A DNA stretch of 64,000 nucleotides, taken from an uncultured Clostridium sp. (GTDB taxonomy: Bacteria; Bacillota; Clostridia; Clostridiales; Clostridiaceae). Below the pieces are notes generated by a model that ran no database searches, was not told the origin of the DNA, and saw only the letters and a list, made by a program, of their open reading frames with translations. The position numbers were made by a program, and so were the translations under genes. Positions 8,796 through 17,552 of the stretch are shown here, piece by piece; position 1 is the stretch's first letter, and each line of letters begins with the position of its first letter. The stretch covers positions 1-64,000 of the forward strand of contig NZ_CAMQZG010000001.1 of NCBI RefSeq assembly GCF_947039605.1, given 5' to 3'.

Positions 8796-10052
8796 TTATT
8801 CCTCTGATTTTAAAATGTGAATTGTAGGATCTTTAAGATATTTATTAGCAACTCTTGTTATATCATCTTTTTTAAGCTTTTCAAGTTTTTCCATATCAAC
8901 CCTAAAATCATCAATTTTAAGATTTTCTAAACTTTGATTTATAACATAACTACAAAGTTCCGCTGAATCTTCTAATGTTGATAAAACTGCTGTTTTATGA
9001 ATTTTTTTCATAAGACCAAGCATATCATCATCAATCTTTAGAACTTCATTCCTAACATCTTCTATGACATCTTCAATCGCTTCTAAACTTTCATCTAGTG
9101 ATTCTTCACCAACAGCTATAAAAATATTCATAAGTCTTATATTTTTACTTAAATCAATACATGTATAAACATCATAAGCAAGTCCTCTTTTTTCTCTAAG
9201 TTCTCTAAATAAAATTGAGTTAGAACTTTCTCCAAATTTATGATTTAGTATTTTTAATGGCATCTCATCTTCATCTACCATTTCATCTAGTGAATATAAA
9301 TAAGTTATAGTATTCTGTTCTATTTGTTTTTTATAACTTGTAAATATACCAGCATTATTTTTTTCACTTACAAGTTCTATTTTCTTTGCACATTTACCTT
9401 CCCAGTTTTTAAAAGTATTATTTATAAACTCAAAACTCTCATCATGTCCAAGTGAACTTACTATTACAAATGTTGCATTATCAGGAGTATAATATTTTTT
9501 GTAATACTCTAATAACTGCTCTTTAGTAAAACTTTCTACAGCTTTTTCTGTCCCTAACACATCATACTGAAGCGCTGAGTTTGTAAATGCAAATTCATTA
9601 AGTCTTCTAAAACTTAAATCTTCCACACTATCCTTACTACTTCTTATTTCAGCAAGAACAACACCTTTTTCTCTTTTAATTTCTCTTTTATCAAACTTAG
9701 AATTCATAACCATATCAGCTAAAAGTTCAGTTGCATTTTTAATCTCCTCACTAAGGCAACTAGCACTATAAACTGTTGCAAGATTATCTGTATAAGCATT
9801 ATAATCTCCACCTAAAAATTCAAGTTCATTATTTAATTTCTCGTTATTTCTAGTCTTTGTTCCTTTAAACATCATATGTTCTAAGAAATGTGAAATTCCT
9901 TTTTCAGTTTCATTTTCATAAAGTGAACCTATATTAAACCCTATATTAATAGCCGCAATATTAGTGTTTCTCTTTATTGTAATTACCTTTAATCCATTAT
10001 CTAGTGTGTATATTTTATTGTCAAAATTCCATTTATCCATTAAATTCTCCAT
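8796..10052 (-). CDS. M16-family zinc peptidase
   Basis: A 418-residue metallopeptidase of the M16 (pitrilysin/processing peptidase-like) family. The inverted zinc motif HFLEH is at about residues 61-65, followed by MMFKGT and the distal glutamate region (EKGVVLAEI). The second half is the non-catalytic homologous half with REKRGLAYDVY. It has no signal peptide, so it probably acts in the cytoplasm. Two starts are possible: ATG at 10052 or ATG at 10040, each with a GGAGA-like site in front. It heads the operon M16-recX-transglutaminase. Firmicute relatives are YmxG-like; the substrate is unknown. Confidence 0.9.
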   Translation of the reverse strand: MENLMDKWNFDNKIYTLDNGLKVITIKRNTNIAAINIGFNIGSLYENETEKGISHFLEHMMFKGTKTRNNEKLNNELEFLGGDYNAYTDNLATVYSASCLSEEIKNATELLADMVMNSKFDKREIKREKGVVLAEIRSSKDSVEDLSFRRLNEFAFTNSALQYDVLGTEKAVESFTKEQLLEYYKKYYTPDNATFVIVSSLGHDESFEFINNTFKNWEGKCAKKIELVSEKNNAGIFTSYKKQIEQNTITYLYSLDEMVDEDEMPLKILNHKFGESSNSILFRELREKRGLAYDVYTCIDLSKNIRLMNIFIAVGEESLDESLEAIEDVIEDVRNEVLKIDDDMLGLMKKIHKTAVLSTLEDSAELCSYVINQSLENLKIDDFRVDMEKLEKLKKDDITRVANKYLKDPTIHILKSEE

Positions 10053-10162
10053 ATTTTCTCCATTTTATTTTCTCTATTTACTATATTTCTTACTATATTC
10101 TAATTTTCATTGTATAATATTAGATAGGATAAACGCAATATAATTTTGGGGTGATTTTTTAA

Positions 10163-10864
10163 ATGAACAAAAATATACTAATAGTTGAAGATGAACTTAG
10201 AATTAGAATTCTTCTAAGAGATTATTTTAGAAAAGATGGTTTTGCCATCATTGAAGCTAGTGATGGTGAAGAGGCTTTAAAGTGTTTTTCAGAAAACAAT
10301 ATAGACTTAGTTATCCTAGATATAATGATGCCAAAGGTTAATGGCTTTGAAGTTTGTAAAACTATTCGTTCTGTCTCAAACATACCAATAATACTACTTA
10401 CAGCAAGAGAAGAAGAAGAAGATAAACTTCATGGCTATGATTTAGGTGCTGATGACTATGTTACAAAACCATTTAGTCCAAAAGTTTTAGTAGCTAAAGT
10501 AAAGGCACTACTAAAAAGAACTGCATCAGATACTATAAACAAAAACTTATCAAATTTTGATGGACTTAAAATAAATAAGTTATCACATGAGGTAACACTA
10601 GATGGCAATGAACTATCATTATCTCCAAAAGAATACGATTTACTCCTTTATTTAACATCTAATAAAGGTATCGCACTCTCTAGAGATAAGATACTTGATA
10701 ATGTTTGGGGCTATGATTACTTTGGTGACATAAGAACTGTTGACACAAATATAAAACGACTTCGTGAAAAGTTATTACATAAATCTTCATACATCACAAC
10801 AGTAAGAGGAAGTGGATATAAATTTGAAGTTAAAGAATCTAAAGAAATTAAAGATGAAATCTAA
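10163..10864 (+). CDS. OmpR/PhoB-family response regulator
   Basis: A 233-residue protein with a receiver domain (acidic pocket EDE at 9-11, phospho-acceptor Asp53 in VILDIMMP, the threonine in LLTARE, the lysine in YVTKPF) and a C-terminal winged helix (LSPKEYDLLLYL, RDKILDNVWGYD, IRTVDTNIKRLREKL, VRGSGYKF). It is the DNA-binding half of a two-component system with the kinase gene that follows and overlaps it by 11 bases. GGGGTGA precedes the ATG. The signal and target genes are not evident. Confidence 0.95.
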   Translation: MNKNILIVEDELRIRILLRDYFRKDGFAIIEASDGEEALKCFSENNIDLVILDIMMPKVNGFEVCKTIRSVSNIPIILLTAREEEEDKLHGYDLGADDYVTKPFSPKVLVAKVKALLKRTASDTINKNLSNFDGLKINKLSHEVTLDGNELSLSPKEYDLLLYLTSNKGIALSRDKILDNVWGYDYFGDIRTVDTNIKRLREKLLHKSSYITTVRGSGYKFEVKESKEIKDEI

Positions 10865-12377
10865 TTTTGCAGAAAAATTTATAATGAAAAATAGTATTTC
10901 AAAAAAATTAATTCTGATTATCTTTACCCTTATTGCATCGCTTGTTATAGGGTTTATGATTTTTCAGAGTTTTTTCTTTCAAATGTATTATACAGACAAA
11001 AAAAGTGAGGATTTACAAAACTCACTTTTAAAATTTAGAACAATGTATCAATATAAAGCTGCTACAAACCCATCAGAACTTAATTCAGCTATGGCACTAT
11101 TCGATGTAGAAAATACTGCTAAAATAGCTATTTACTCTACTGATGGAAAACTTAGATATATCGTAGGTGAAAAAAGCAATCCCAGCCTAGAGGGCACTTT
11201 AAATAGTATATTTAATAAATTATATTATGATAAAAGATATACTAATCAACTTTTAGAATCAAATAAAATAATAACAACACTTGTATCTGGTGACTCTAGT
11301 GATAAACATATCGTTTCAATGGCACCATTCTCACTCTATCATCAAAATGATTCTGTGCTAATAGCCATATCACCACTTAGACCAATTCAAGAAGCAAGTG
11401 TAATAATGAATGATTTTTATAAAACAATTTTCTTTGCACTTATTTTTATTTGTTTACTACTAGCTTATGTTTTTTCAAACCTTATATCTAAGCCACTACT
11501 TAAATTAAACCAAACTGCAAAAAAAATGAGTAATATGGATTTTACCGAAAAATGTGAAATTAAAAGAAATGATGAAATTGGAAATCTTGCTAGTACACTT
11601 AACTTTTTATCCTCTAATCTTTCAAGTGCCCTTGATGATTTGCAAGTCAAAAATAAATCACTTGAAAAAGAAATAGAGCGTGAACGTAAAGTTGAAAAGT
11701 TTAGAAAAGACTTTATAGCAGGTGTATCACATGAACTTAAAACCCCTATCGGGATAATTTCTGGATATGCTGAAGGTCTAAAAGATGGGGTTGTAGATGA
11801 TGACTCTCGTGATGTTTATCTTGATGTCATCATAGATGAAGCTAATAAAATGAATAAACTTGTTTTAGATATGCTTAATCTTACAAAACTTGAATCTGGA
11901 AAAACTGAACTTGTTATAAGTAACTTCTCACTAAAAGAACTTACTCAAACAATTATTTCTAAGCATACAGCAGGTCTAGAAGAAAAAGGATTTACTCTAA
12001 ATCTTGATATATCTCCTACTGATAATTTTTATGCAGTTGGTGATTCATTTAAAATAGAACAAGTTATAACTAACTTTGTAACTAATGCTATAAAATATAG
12101 CCCAAATAATGAATCAATTAATATAAGTATCAGAAGAAGAAAAAATCAAATATTCTTCTATATTGAAAATACAGGTACATTCCTTGATGAAACCACTCAT
12201 CAAAAAATTTGGACACAATTCTATCGCGTGGATAACTCTAGAAATAGAGATGGTGGTAGTACAGGTCTTGGACTTTCAATTGCTAAAAACATATTAGAAC
12301 TACACCATAGTTCATTTGGTTCAAAGAATACTGAGAAAGGTGTTATATTCTACTTTTCACTTGAAGTAGAAGCGTAA
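10854..12377 (+). CDS. Membrane sensor histidine kinase
   Basis: A 507-residue kinase: transmembrane helix 1 (about 18-42), a roughly 145-residue extracellular sensor region, helix 2 (about 190-210), a HAMP domain (SKPLLKLNQTAKKM...NDEIGNLAST), a HisKA domain with phospho-acceptor His293 in VSHELKTP, and an ATPase domain with N-box NAIKYSP and G-box STGLGLSIAK. The start chosen overlaps the regulator stop (ATGAAATCTAA); an ATG at 10884 is also possible, since neither has a strong binding site. It is cotranscribed with the regulator. The extracellular domain matches no family I recognise, so the stimulus is unknown. Confidence 0.93.
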   Translation: MKSNFAEKFIMKNSISKKLILIIFTLIASLVIGFMIFQSFFFQMYYTDKKSEDLQNSLLKFRTMYQYKAATNPSELNSAMALFDVENTAKIAIYSTDGKLRYIVGEKSNPSLEGTLNSIFNKLYYDKRYTNQLLESNKIITTLVSGDSSDKHIVSMAPFSLYHQNDSVLIAISPLRPIQEASVIMNDFYKTIFFALIFICLLLAYVFSNLISKPLLKLNQTAKKMSNMDFTEKCEIKRNDEIGNLASTLNFLSSNLSSALDDLQVKNKSLEKEIERERKVEKFRKDFIAGVSHELKTPIGIISGYAEGLKDGVVDDDSRDVYLDVIIDEANKMNKLVLDMLNLTKLESGKTELVISNFSLKELTQTIISKHTAGLEEKGFTLNLDISPTDNFYAVGDSFKIEQVITNFVTNAIKYSPNNESINISIRRRKNQIFFYIENTGTFLDETTHQKIWTQFYRVDNSRNRDGGSTGLGLSIAKNILELHHSSFGSKNTEKGVIFYFSLEVEA

Positions 12378-12381
12378 CCCC

Positions 12382-12425
12382 AAAAAGGGATAGGACTGCT
12401 AAAAAGAGTAGTTCTATCCCTTTTT
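12382..12425. terminator. Bidirectional terminator between kinase and LysR genes
   Basis: AAAAAGGGATAG and CTATCCCTTTTT form a long stem (with imperfect inner pairing) around an A-rich loop, bracketed by A-run and T-run. It serves the convergent kinase and LysR genes. Confidence 0.85.
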
Positions 12426-13216
12426 CAAATAAGTTCAAGATTGAATTTATTTGAATTGTTTAAAAGTTTGTACACATGAATTTTTATAATATTAAAATCA
12501 TTTACAATATTAACTACTTCAATATTATAATTGCAATCAATTATTTTTTTAGGCAAGATTGCAATTGCTTCATTTGTTTCAATCATTCCTATAAGAATAT
12601 CCATTGTGTCTACTTCTATAATGCGCATATCATTGAGTTTGTTGTTTTTAATATATTTAAAAGTTTCTATTCTATATGGACACTCTTTATCACGACTTAC
12701 AATAATTTTATTTTCATCAAAATTTAATTTATTCATTTTAGATTTAACCCAACAAATTGACTCTAAAATTGCATCTCCCTCTTCTAATTCTATATCAAAT
12801 AATTCTCTATTCACAATTAAAAAATCTATTGTACTGTCTTTAAGTAATTTTATTAATCCATTTATAGATTTAGTAAACAATAAAATATCTTCTCTTAAAT
12901 AATATTTATTCAAATAATTTTTTAATATAGTTTGTGTCGCCCCTATTCGAATTCTCTCTTTATCCACTAAAAATTTTTTTTGCATATTTGCACTAATGCT
13001 TAAAATTTCTTTTGCATAAAATAAAAGAGATTCTCCATCCTCAGTTAATTTCATCCCCTTATTACTTCTTACAAATAATTTTTTTTCTAATTCCACTTCT
13101 AATCTTGTTATTCTTTTACTTATATTTGACTGTACATATCCTAATTTAGTTGCAGCTTTTGATGTAGATTTTAACTTAGCTACTTCATAAAATATTTTTA
13201 TATCGTTAATTTCCAT
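12425..13216 (-). CDS. LysR-family transcriptional regulator
   Basis: A 263-residue LysR-type regulator. The N-terminal winged helix-turn-helix is clear (IKIFYEVAKLKSTSKAATKLGYVQSNISKRITRLE, broken here as DIKIFYEVAK / STSKAATKLGYVQS / NISKRITRLEVEL). The remainder is a periplasmic-binding-like effector domain, somewhat shorter than the usual 290-300 residues. The start is the ATG at 13216 with AAAGGAGAG in front; an upstream start at 13261 would run through a perfect hairpin. It is divergent from the DUF4865 gene and likely regulates it from the shared 130-bp intergenic region. The inducer is unknown. Confidence 0.9.
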   Translation of the reverse strand: MEINDIKIFYEVAKLKSTSKAATKLGYVQSNISKRITRLEVELEKKLFVRSNKGMKLTEDGESLLFYAKEILSISANMQKKFLVDKERIRIGATQTILKNYLNKYYLREDILLFTKSINGLIKLLKDSTIDFLIVNRELFDIELEEGDAILESICWVKSKMNKLNFDENKIIVSRDKECPYRIETFKYIKNNKLNDMRIIEVDTMDILIGMIETNEAIAILPKKIIDCNYNIEVVNIVNDFNIIKIHVYKLLNNSNKFNLELI

Positions 13217-13232
13217 TAGCTCTCCTTTTTTT

Positions 13233-13265
13233 ATAATTGCTATTCCAAATAGGAATAGCAATTAT
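13233..13265. repeat. Perfect 14-bp inverted repeat in the lysR leader
   Basis: ATAATTGCTATTCC (13233-13246) and GGAATAGCAATTAT (13252-13265) are exact reverse complements around AAATA. It lies directly before the lysR ribosome binding site and just downstream of its predicted start of transcription. There is an A-run, not a T-run, after it in the lysR direction, so it is not a normal terminator of that transcript; operator or mRNA 5' hairpin are both possible. Confidence 0.8.
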
Positions 13266-13276
13266 GATTTATAACC

Positions 13277-13307
13277 ATTATACAACTCTGTACCATGCTT
13301 GTATAAT
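13277..13307. promoter_or_regulatory. Symmetric overlapping divergent promoters / operator
   Basis: ATTATACAA (13277-13285) and TTGTATAAT (13299-13307) are exact inverted repeats around 13 bases. Read on the plus strand this gives TTATAC, 18 bases, TATAAT; read on the minus strand it gives the same. Thus each -10 box overlaps the opposing -35 box, serving DUF4865 (plus) and lysR (minus). A LysR protein bound at this dyad could control both. Confidence 0.6.
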
Positions 13308-13344
13308 CAAGTTATAACTAAAACGTAAAAAGGAAGTGCTTACT

Positions 13345-13860
13345 ATGAATGCAATGCAATATAAAATAACCTTACCAAATGATTATGATATGAACCTACT
13401 CAGAAAAAGAGTTCATCAAAACGGAAAGAAAACTGATGGATTTACTGATTTGCTTATGAAAGCCTATTTAATAATAGATACCCCTTATAAAAAAGAATAT
13501 GCCCCTTTTTATATTTGGAACAATCAAGTTGGAATGAATAAATTTATTTTCGAAGGCTTTTATGACAATATATTAAATTCATTTGGTTGGCAGCAGATAA
13601 ATATCGCAATTCCAATACATTTAGATTTATCTAATAATATTAAAGAATCTAAGTATATGTTGGAAATTAAACATGATATTTATGAAACAACTAATATGTC
13701 TTATCCAAATTTTTCAAAAAAAGATGACAATTCCCTTGGAAAAATTTTAGTTTATAATCCAGACAAATGGAAATGGGTTGAATTTTACTTTTATAAAGAG
13801 ATTCCTTTAAATAAGGATACTTCAAATTCAATATATGAAATACTTCATATATCAATGTAA
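13345..13860 (+). CDS. DUF4865-family protein
   Basis: A 171-residue soluble protein. The opening MQYKITLPNDYDMNLLRKRV, the KTDGF segment, APFYIWNNQVGMNKFIFEGFYDNI and NSFGWQQINIAIP match, from memory, DUF4865 proteins, which are usually encoded beside a LysR regulator and a tautomerase-family protein, as here. No biochemical function is known to me. The start is the ATG eight bases after AAAGGAAG; a GTG three codons upstream overlaps that site. The following tautomerase gene is broken, so the local pathway may be partly non-functional. Confidence 0.8.
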   Translation: MNAMQYKITLPNDYDMNLLRKRVHQNGKKTDGFTDLLMKAYLIIDTPYKKEYAPFYIWNNQVGMNKFIFEGFYDNILNSFGWQQINIAIPIHLDLSNNIKESKYMLEIKHDIYETTNMSYPNFSKKDDNSLGKILVYNPDKWKWVEFYFYKEIPLNKDTSNSIYEILHISM

Positions 13861-13897
13861 TCAGAAATCAAATCAATATACAGTAAGGGCTATAACT

Positions 13898-14122
13898 ATG
13901 CCTTTCATTAAAATACACTATACTGATAGTTTAACTAACACCGATACTAAAGTAACTAGTAATTGCTTACATGAATCTCTTAAAATAAATTTTAATATCC
14001 CATCCAATGATATCTTTTATTTATTTCAAATTTATAAACCTGAAAACTTTACTCATTCAACCTATCTTCGATAATAAAAACAATCTAACTATTACGCTAA
14101 ATAAACCTAAAAAAAGACTGTA
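13898..14122 (+). pseudogene. Frameshifted and truncated tautomerase-family gene
   Basis: An ORF beginning MPFIKIHYTD with the catalytic Pro2 of the 4-oxalocrotonate tautomerase superfamily, preceded by AAGGG. It has 58 codons and stops at 14072-14074, against about 125-130 in intact relatives. Reading two bases onward after the STYL segment gives NKNNLTITLNKPKK, which resembles the next conserved stretch of these proteins (a hydrophobic strand then ITxxKPR). So one frameshift is inferred, with the remaining third missing and replaced by the terminator at 14108-14158. The N-terminal half is seen directly; the frameshift reading is inference. Confidence 0.7.
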
Positions 14123-14158
14123 TCACTCTAGAAATTTACTTTCTTTGTGATACAGTCT
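14108..14158. terminator. Terminator of hppA, also facing the DUF4865 locus
   Basis: AGACTGTATCAC (14115-14126) and GTGATACAGTCT (14147-14158) form a perfect 12-bp stem with a 20-base loop. Seven T residues follow in the minus direction, so it mainly ends hppA; the plus-side T-tract is weaker. Confidence 0.85.
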
Positions 14159-14165
14159 CTATTAT

Positions 14166-16202
14166 TTATAAAAATAATTTACCTATTATATTACCATACT
14201 CTAAAATTACACTAGCAAAAACTACTGATACAATAGTCATAAGTTTTATAAGTATATTCATAGCTGGCCCTGAAGTATCTTTGAATGGGTCCCCTACAGT
14301 ATCACCTACTACGGCAGCTTTATGGGCATCACTACCCTTTCCGCCATGTTCACCACCTTCTATATACTTTTTAGCATTATCCCAAGCACCACCTGCATTA
14401 GACATAAATATAGCAAGTAAAACTCCTGTTCCAACACATCCAGCAATAGTTCCTGCAAGTGCTTCAACGCCAAACAAGAAACCTACTGATAGAGGAATTA
14501 CTATCGCAAGTATACCTGGAAGTATCATCTCTTTTAAAGCTGCCTCAGTTGAAATTTCAACACATCTTTCATAATCTGGTCTTTCAGTTCCTTCCATGAT
14601 ACCTTTCTTCTCTCTGAACTGTCTTCTAACCTCTTCTACCATTTGCATAGCTGCTTTTCCTACTGCTTCCATAGTTAATGCTCCAAATAAAAAAGGAACC
14701 ATACACCCTATTAGAAGCCCTACAAGTGTCATAGGATTAAGTAAGTTAATAGTATCTATATTTACAGCCTGTGCATATGAAGCAAAGAGAGCAAGGGCTG
14801 TAAGGGCTGCTGACCCTATAGCAAAACCTTTGCCAATCGCAGCAGTTGTATTTCCTACTGAATCAAGTTTATCTGTAATTTCTCTTACATCTTCATCAAG
14901 ACCTGCCATTTCTGCAATTCCACCTGCATTATCTGCTATTGGCCCATAAGCATCAACAGAAATTATTGTCCCAGAAGTTGCAAGCATCCCAACAGCTGAT
15001 AAAGCTATTCCATAAAGCCCCATACTAGAATCTTGCATTCCTCCCATGCTTATATAAGAAATTAAAATCCCAGCTCCAATAACAAGAATAGGTGCAACTG
15101 TTGATTTCATACCAACTGCAAGACCTTGAATAAGATTAGTAGCTGCACCAGTTTCTGATTTATCCGCAATTGCTTTTACTGACTTATAATCAGATGAAGT
15201 ATAAATCTCTGTAATTTTACCTATTATAGTTCCAACTATAAGCCCAACTATAACTGAAATAAAAGGTTTCATGCTTGAAAGTAATAAATTACTTAAAAAT
15301 CCTGCAAAAACAATAGTTATAAGAACTGCTATATACATACCATTATTAAGTGCTTTTTGTGGGTCATCATTTTTAGAAAACTTTACATAAAAAATTCCAA
15401 TTATAGATGCAATAATTCCAGATGCTGCAATTAATATAGGAAAAAGCATTGCATTATCAAAACCTGATTTTGCACTAACTGCAAGCCCAAGGGTGATTGC
15501 TGATATTATAGAACTAACATATGACTCAAACAAATCAGCTCCCATCCCTGCTATATCGCCAACATTATCACCAACATTATCTGCTATAACCGCAGGGTTT
15601 CTTGGGTCATCCTCTGGAATTCCAACTTCAATTTTTCCAACAAGGTCTGCCCCAACATCCGCTGCTTTAGTATAAATACCACCACCAACTCTAGCAAAAA
15701 GAGCAATAGATGATGCACCAAGTCCAAAACCTGTTATATTCTCAACACCAATTTTATCAAGCCCAAAAGTCATTGCAAGAATTGCAAGTCCAAGAATTCC
15801 AAGACCAACAACACAAAGACCCATTACAGCCCCACCAGAAAATGCTACAGATAAAGCTTCTTTTTGCCCTTTTGTAGCTCCCTGAGTTGTTCTAACATTG
15901 GCCTTAACACCAATTTTCATACCAGCATAACCTGCTAAAAGTGAAAACCCTGCACCTAAAATAAAACTAAGTGATGTTTTCCAACTTAAAAATATAGCAA
16001 TTAAAACAGCAACAATTACTATAAATACTCGTAGATACTTAAATTCTCTACTTAGAAAAGCCATTGCCCCCTCTGCTATACTATCTGAAATTTCTTTCAT
16101 TTTTTCATTTCCAGCATCTTTTTTAGAAACCTCTTTTGCAATAAAAAATGCTAAAAGTAGTGTTACAAGAGCGATAGCTATTACAATGATTAACTCGTTC
16201 AT
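14166..16202 (-). CDS. hppA: K+-dependent membrane-bound pyrophosphatase
   Basis: A 678-residue integral membrane pyrophosphatase with about 16 helices that couples PPi hydrolysis to H+ or Na+ pumping. Seen: the pyrophosphate-binding motif DVGADLVGK and DNVGDNVGD, the second DNAGG(IAEMAG) site, and the late motif [14 protein letters not shown]. At the position that separates the two classes the sequence reads [10 protein letters not shown]; alanine rather than lysine marks the K+-dependent class, which includes the Na+ pumps. Which ion is moved is not decided here. GGAGGAA precedes the ATG. The gene stands alone between two terminators. Confidence 0.95.
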   Translation of the reverse strand: MNELIIVIAIALVTLLLAFFIAKEVSKKDAGNEKMKEISDSIAEGAMAFLSREFKYLRVFIVIVAVLIAIFLSWKTSLSFILGAGFSLLAGYAGMKIGVKANVRTTQGATKGQKEALSVAFSGGAVMGLCVVGLGILGLAILAMTFGLDKIGVENITGFGLGASSIALFARVGGGIYTKAADVGADLVGKIEVGIPEDDPRNPAVIADNVGDNVGDIAGMGADLFESYVSSIISAITLGLAVSAKSGFDNAMLFPILIAASGIIASIIGIFYVKFSKNDDPQKALNNGMYIAVLITIVFAGFLSNLLLSSMKPFISVIVGLIVGTIIGKITEIYTSSDYKSVKAIADKSETGAATNLIQGLAVGMKSTVAPILVIGAGILISYISMGGMQDSSMGLYGIALSAVGMLATSGTIISVDAYGPIADNAGGIAEMAGLDEDVREITDKLDSVGNTTAAIGKGFAIGSAALTALALFASYAQAVNIDTINLLNPMTLVGLLIGCMVPFLFGALTMEAVGKAAMQMVEEVRRQFREKKGIMEGTERPDYERCVEISTEAALKEMILPGILAIVIPLSVGFLFGVEALAGTIAGCVGTGVLLAIFMSNAGGAWDNAKKYIEGGEHGGKGSDAHKAAVVGDTVGDPFKDTSGPAMNILIKLMTIVSVVFASVILEYGNIIGKLFL

Positions 16203-16335
16203 AAATAATTATTCCTCCAGTTTATTTCATCCCTAAAGTATATTCATCTAATCCCCTTTTTATTAGCAAAATCCACAATTTTTGATTTTATTTTATATAT
16301 AATGTCAAAATCCTTAACATAAAATAAATTTAACA

Positions 16336-16374
16336 ATAAAAAAGCTACAATAGACTTTTAAAATCTATTGTAGC
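16336..16374 (-). terminator. Terminator of the DUF262 gene
   Basis: GCTACAATAGA (16344-16354) and TCTATTGTAGC (16364-16374) form an 11-bp stem; eight T or T-rich residues follow in minus-strand RNA. Confidence 0.85.
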
Positions 16375-16383
16375 CTCTTCAAC

Positions 16384-17133
16384 TTATGTTAAAGCTTTAA
16401 TTAAACTTTCTTTACTAAAGATAGAACCTATTGAATTATATCTTGTTACAATATCGCATATATCCTCATTATTATAAAGTCCTGCATTCTCCACATCATC
16501 AAGAACTGCATAACAAATGCTATCTTGTATTGTGAAACAATTAATTAACTCATCAAGATTATCATCAATTACATTTCTAACTTCTTGCGTAAACTCTTCA
16601 CCAACATCTTCTTGAATTTTTGAAATTACATTTCTTCTGTTAACATTATTTTTTTGATCTGAATTAATAACATCTTTAACCTTAATCCAATAATCAGATT
16701 TTTCATTTTCTCTCATAAATTTAAAGTTATATTTTAATCCTTTTTCGTTTGTTTCATCTCCACTTAAAACATTAAAATATAATTCTTTCCCATTGTAACT
16801 TCCATTTAAAGCTATAAATAAACCTTGTAGTCTTTGTTGCCCATCTAATACTAATAATTTTTGATTCTCAGTAATTGATTCTGGATTGCTATTTATATTA
16901 ACACCCTCACTATACGTATTTACAAACCTTCTATAATTAATTGTTTTCTTTGTTTTTAAAACAAGAAAAACACCTATAGGGTATTCTCTCATAATACTAT
17001 CAGCAAATTTTTCTATTTGCTCCTCTCTCCAAATAAATTCCTTTTGAACATTCGGAAGCCAAAAACCACCTTGCTCAATAGGGTTATTGAAGTATGTTAT
17101 AACCTTTTTAATTGATATACTATTATATCCCAT
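16384..17133 (-). CDS. Orphan DUF262 (ParB-like fold) protein
   Basis: A 249-residue protein consisting only of a DUF262-type domain. Seen: the N-terminal PNVQKEFIWREEQIEKFADSIMREYPIG motif (given in parts: FIWREEQ, ADSIMREYPIG), the signature LDGQQRL at about 96-102, and a late RYNSIGSIFSKESL corresponding to the usual VNSGGxxLSKxDL block. DUF262 is the S-like half of GmrSD-type modification-dependent restriction enzymes, where a DUF1524 HNH nuclease follows; none follows here. The start is the ATG at 17133 after GGGAG; an upstream in-frame start lacks a site. It may be a remnant or a stand-alone NTP-binding regulator. Typical defence relatives are 500-700 residues. Confidence 0.78.
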   Translation of the reverse strand: MGYNSISIKKVITYFNNPIEQGGFWLPNVQKEFIWREEQIEKFADSIMREYPIGVFLVLKTKKTINYRRFVNTYSEGVNINSNPESITENQKLLVLDGQQRLQGLFIALNGSYNGKELYFNVLSGDETNEKGLKYNFKFMRENEKSDYWIKVKDVINSDQKNNVNRRNVISKIQEDVGEEFTQEVRNVIDDNLDELINCFTIQDSICYAVLDDVENAGLYNNEDICDIVTRYNSIGSIFSKESLIKALT

Positions 17134-17210
17134 ATACTCATCTCCCTTCCATTTCTTTATATATATAATTCTATGTATTAATATAGCCATATTATTCTGT
17201 TTTTAGACAC

Positions 17211-17244
17211 AAAAAAGATTTAACTTTATAATAAAAGTTAAATC
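17211..17244 (-). terminator. Terminator of the small 47-codon gene
   Basis: GATTTAACTTT (17217-17227) and AAAGTTAAATC (17234-17244) form a perfect stem, followed by six T residues in minus-strand RNA. Confidence 0.8.
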
Positions 17245-17280
17245 TTTAATTGAATTACCTATTTTTTTCAATCTTAACTA

Positions 17281-17424
17281 TTACAAAAACCTATTCTTTG
17301 TATTATTGAATTGTTCTTCAAAGGTATTCTTATTATCTATGTTTTGTTTTAACTGATTGCTATCACCCTTTATAAACTCACCTAAATTACTAAACTTACT
17401 TTTTTTGTTTTTATTTTTAGCCAT
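17281..17424 (-). CDS. Small basic Asn/Lys-rich protein, unknown
   Basis: A 47-codon ORF beginning MAKNKNKKSKFSN and ending NTKNRFL. It is too short for usual ORF thresholds, but has an excellent ribosome binding site (GAGGAGG, nine bases before ATG) and its own terminator hairpin. The first ten residues are strongly basic; the rest is polar with many Asn and Gln and no hydrophobic segment, suggesting a disordered or nucleic-acid-binding peptide. The look is vaguely like small spore-coat or acid-soluble proteins, but no family is recognised. It sits between the DUF262 gene and merR on the same strand. Confidence 0.65.
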   Translation of the reverse strand: MAKNKNKKSKFSNLGEFIKGDSNQLKQNIDNKNTFEEQFNNTKNRFL

Positions 17425-17476
17425 AATATATACCTCCTCTTTTTTAACAGCTATTGTCTACAAATATTTATCTTAT

Positions 17477-17514
17477 AAAAAAAATAAATACTATTAGCTT
17501 GTTACTAATAGTAT
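17477..17514 (-). terminator. Terminator of the MerR gene
   Basis: ATACTATTAG (17488-17497) and CTAATAGTAT (17505-17514) pair perfectly; the minus RNA continues into a run of T residues. It lies 38 bases beyond the MerR stop. Confidence 0.8.
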
Positions 17515-17552
17515 CTTCCATATCTATAAATATTATAAGAGGTATTTGCTTC

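Noticed and set aside
12476-12902. Long plus-strand ORFs opposite lysR
   Set aside because: They lie inside the LysR coding region on the other strand, have no ribosome binding site and low-complexity products; they are shadows of an AT-rich gene.
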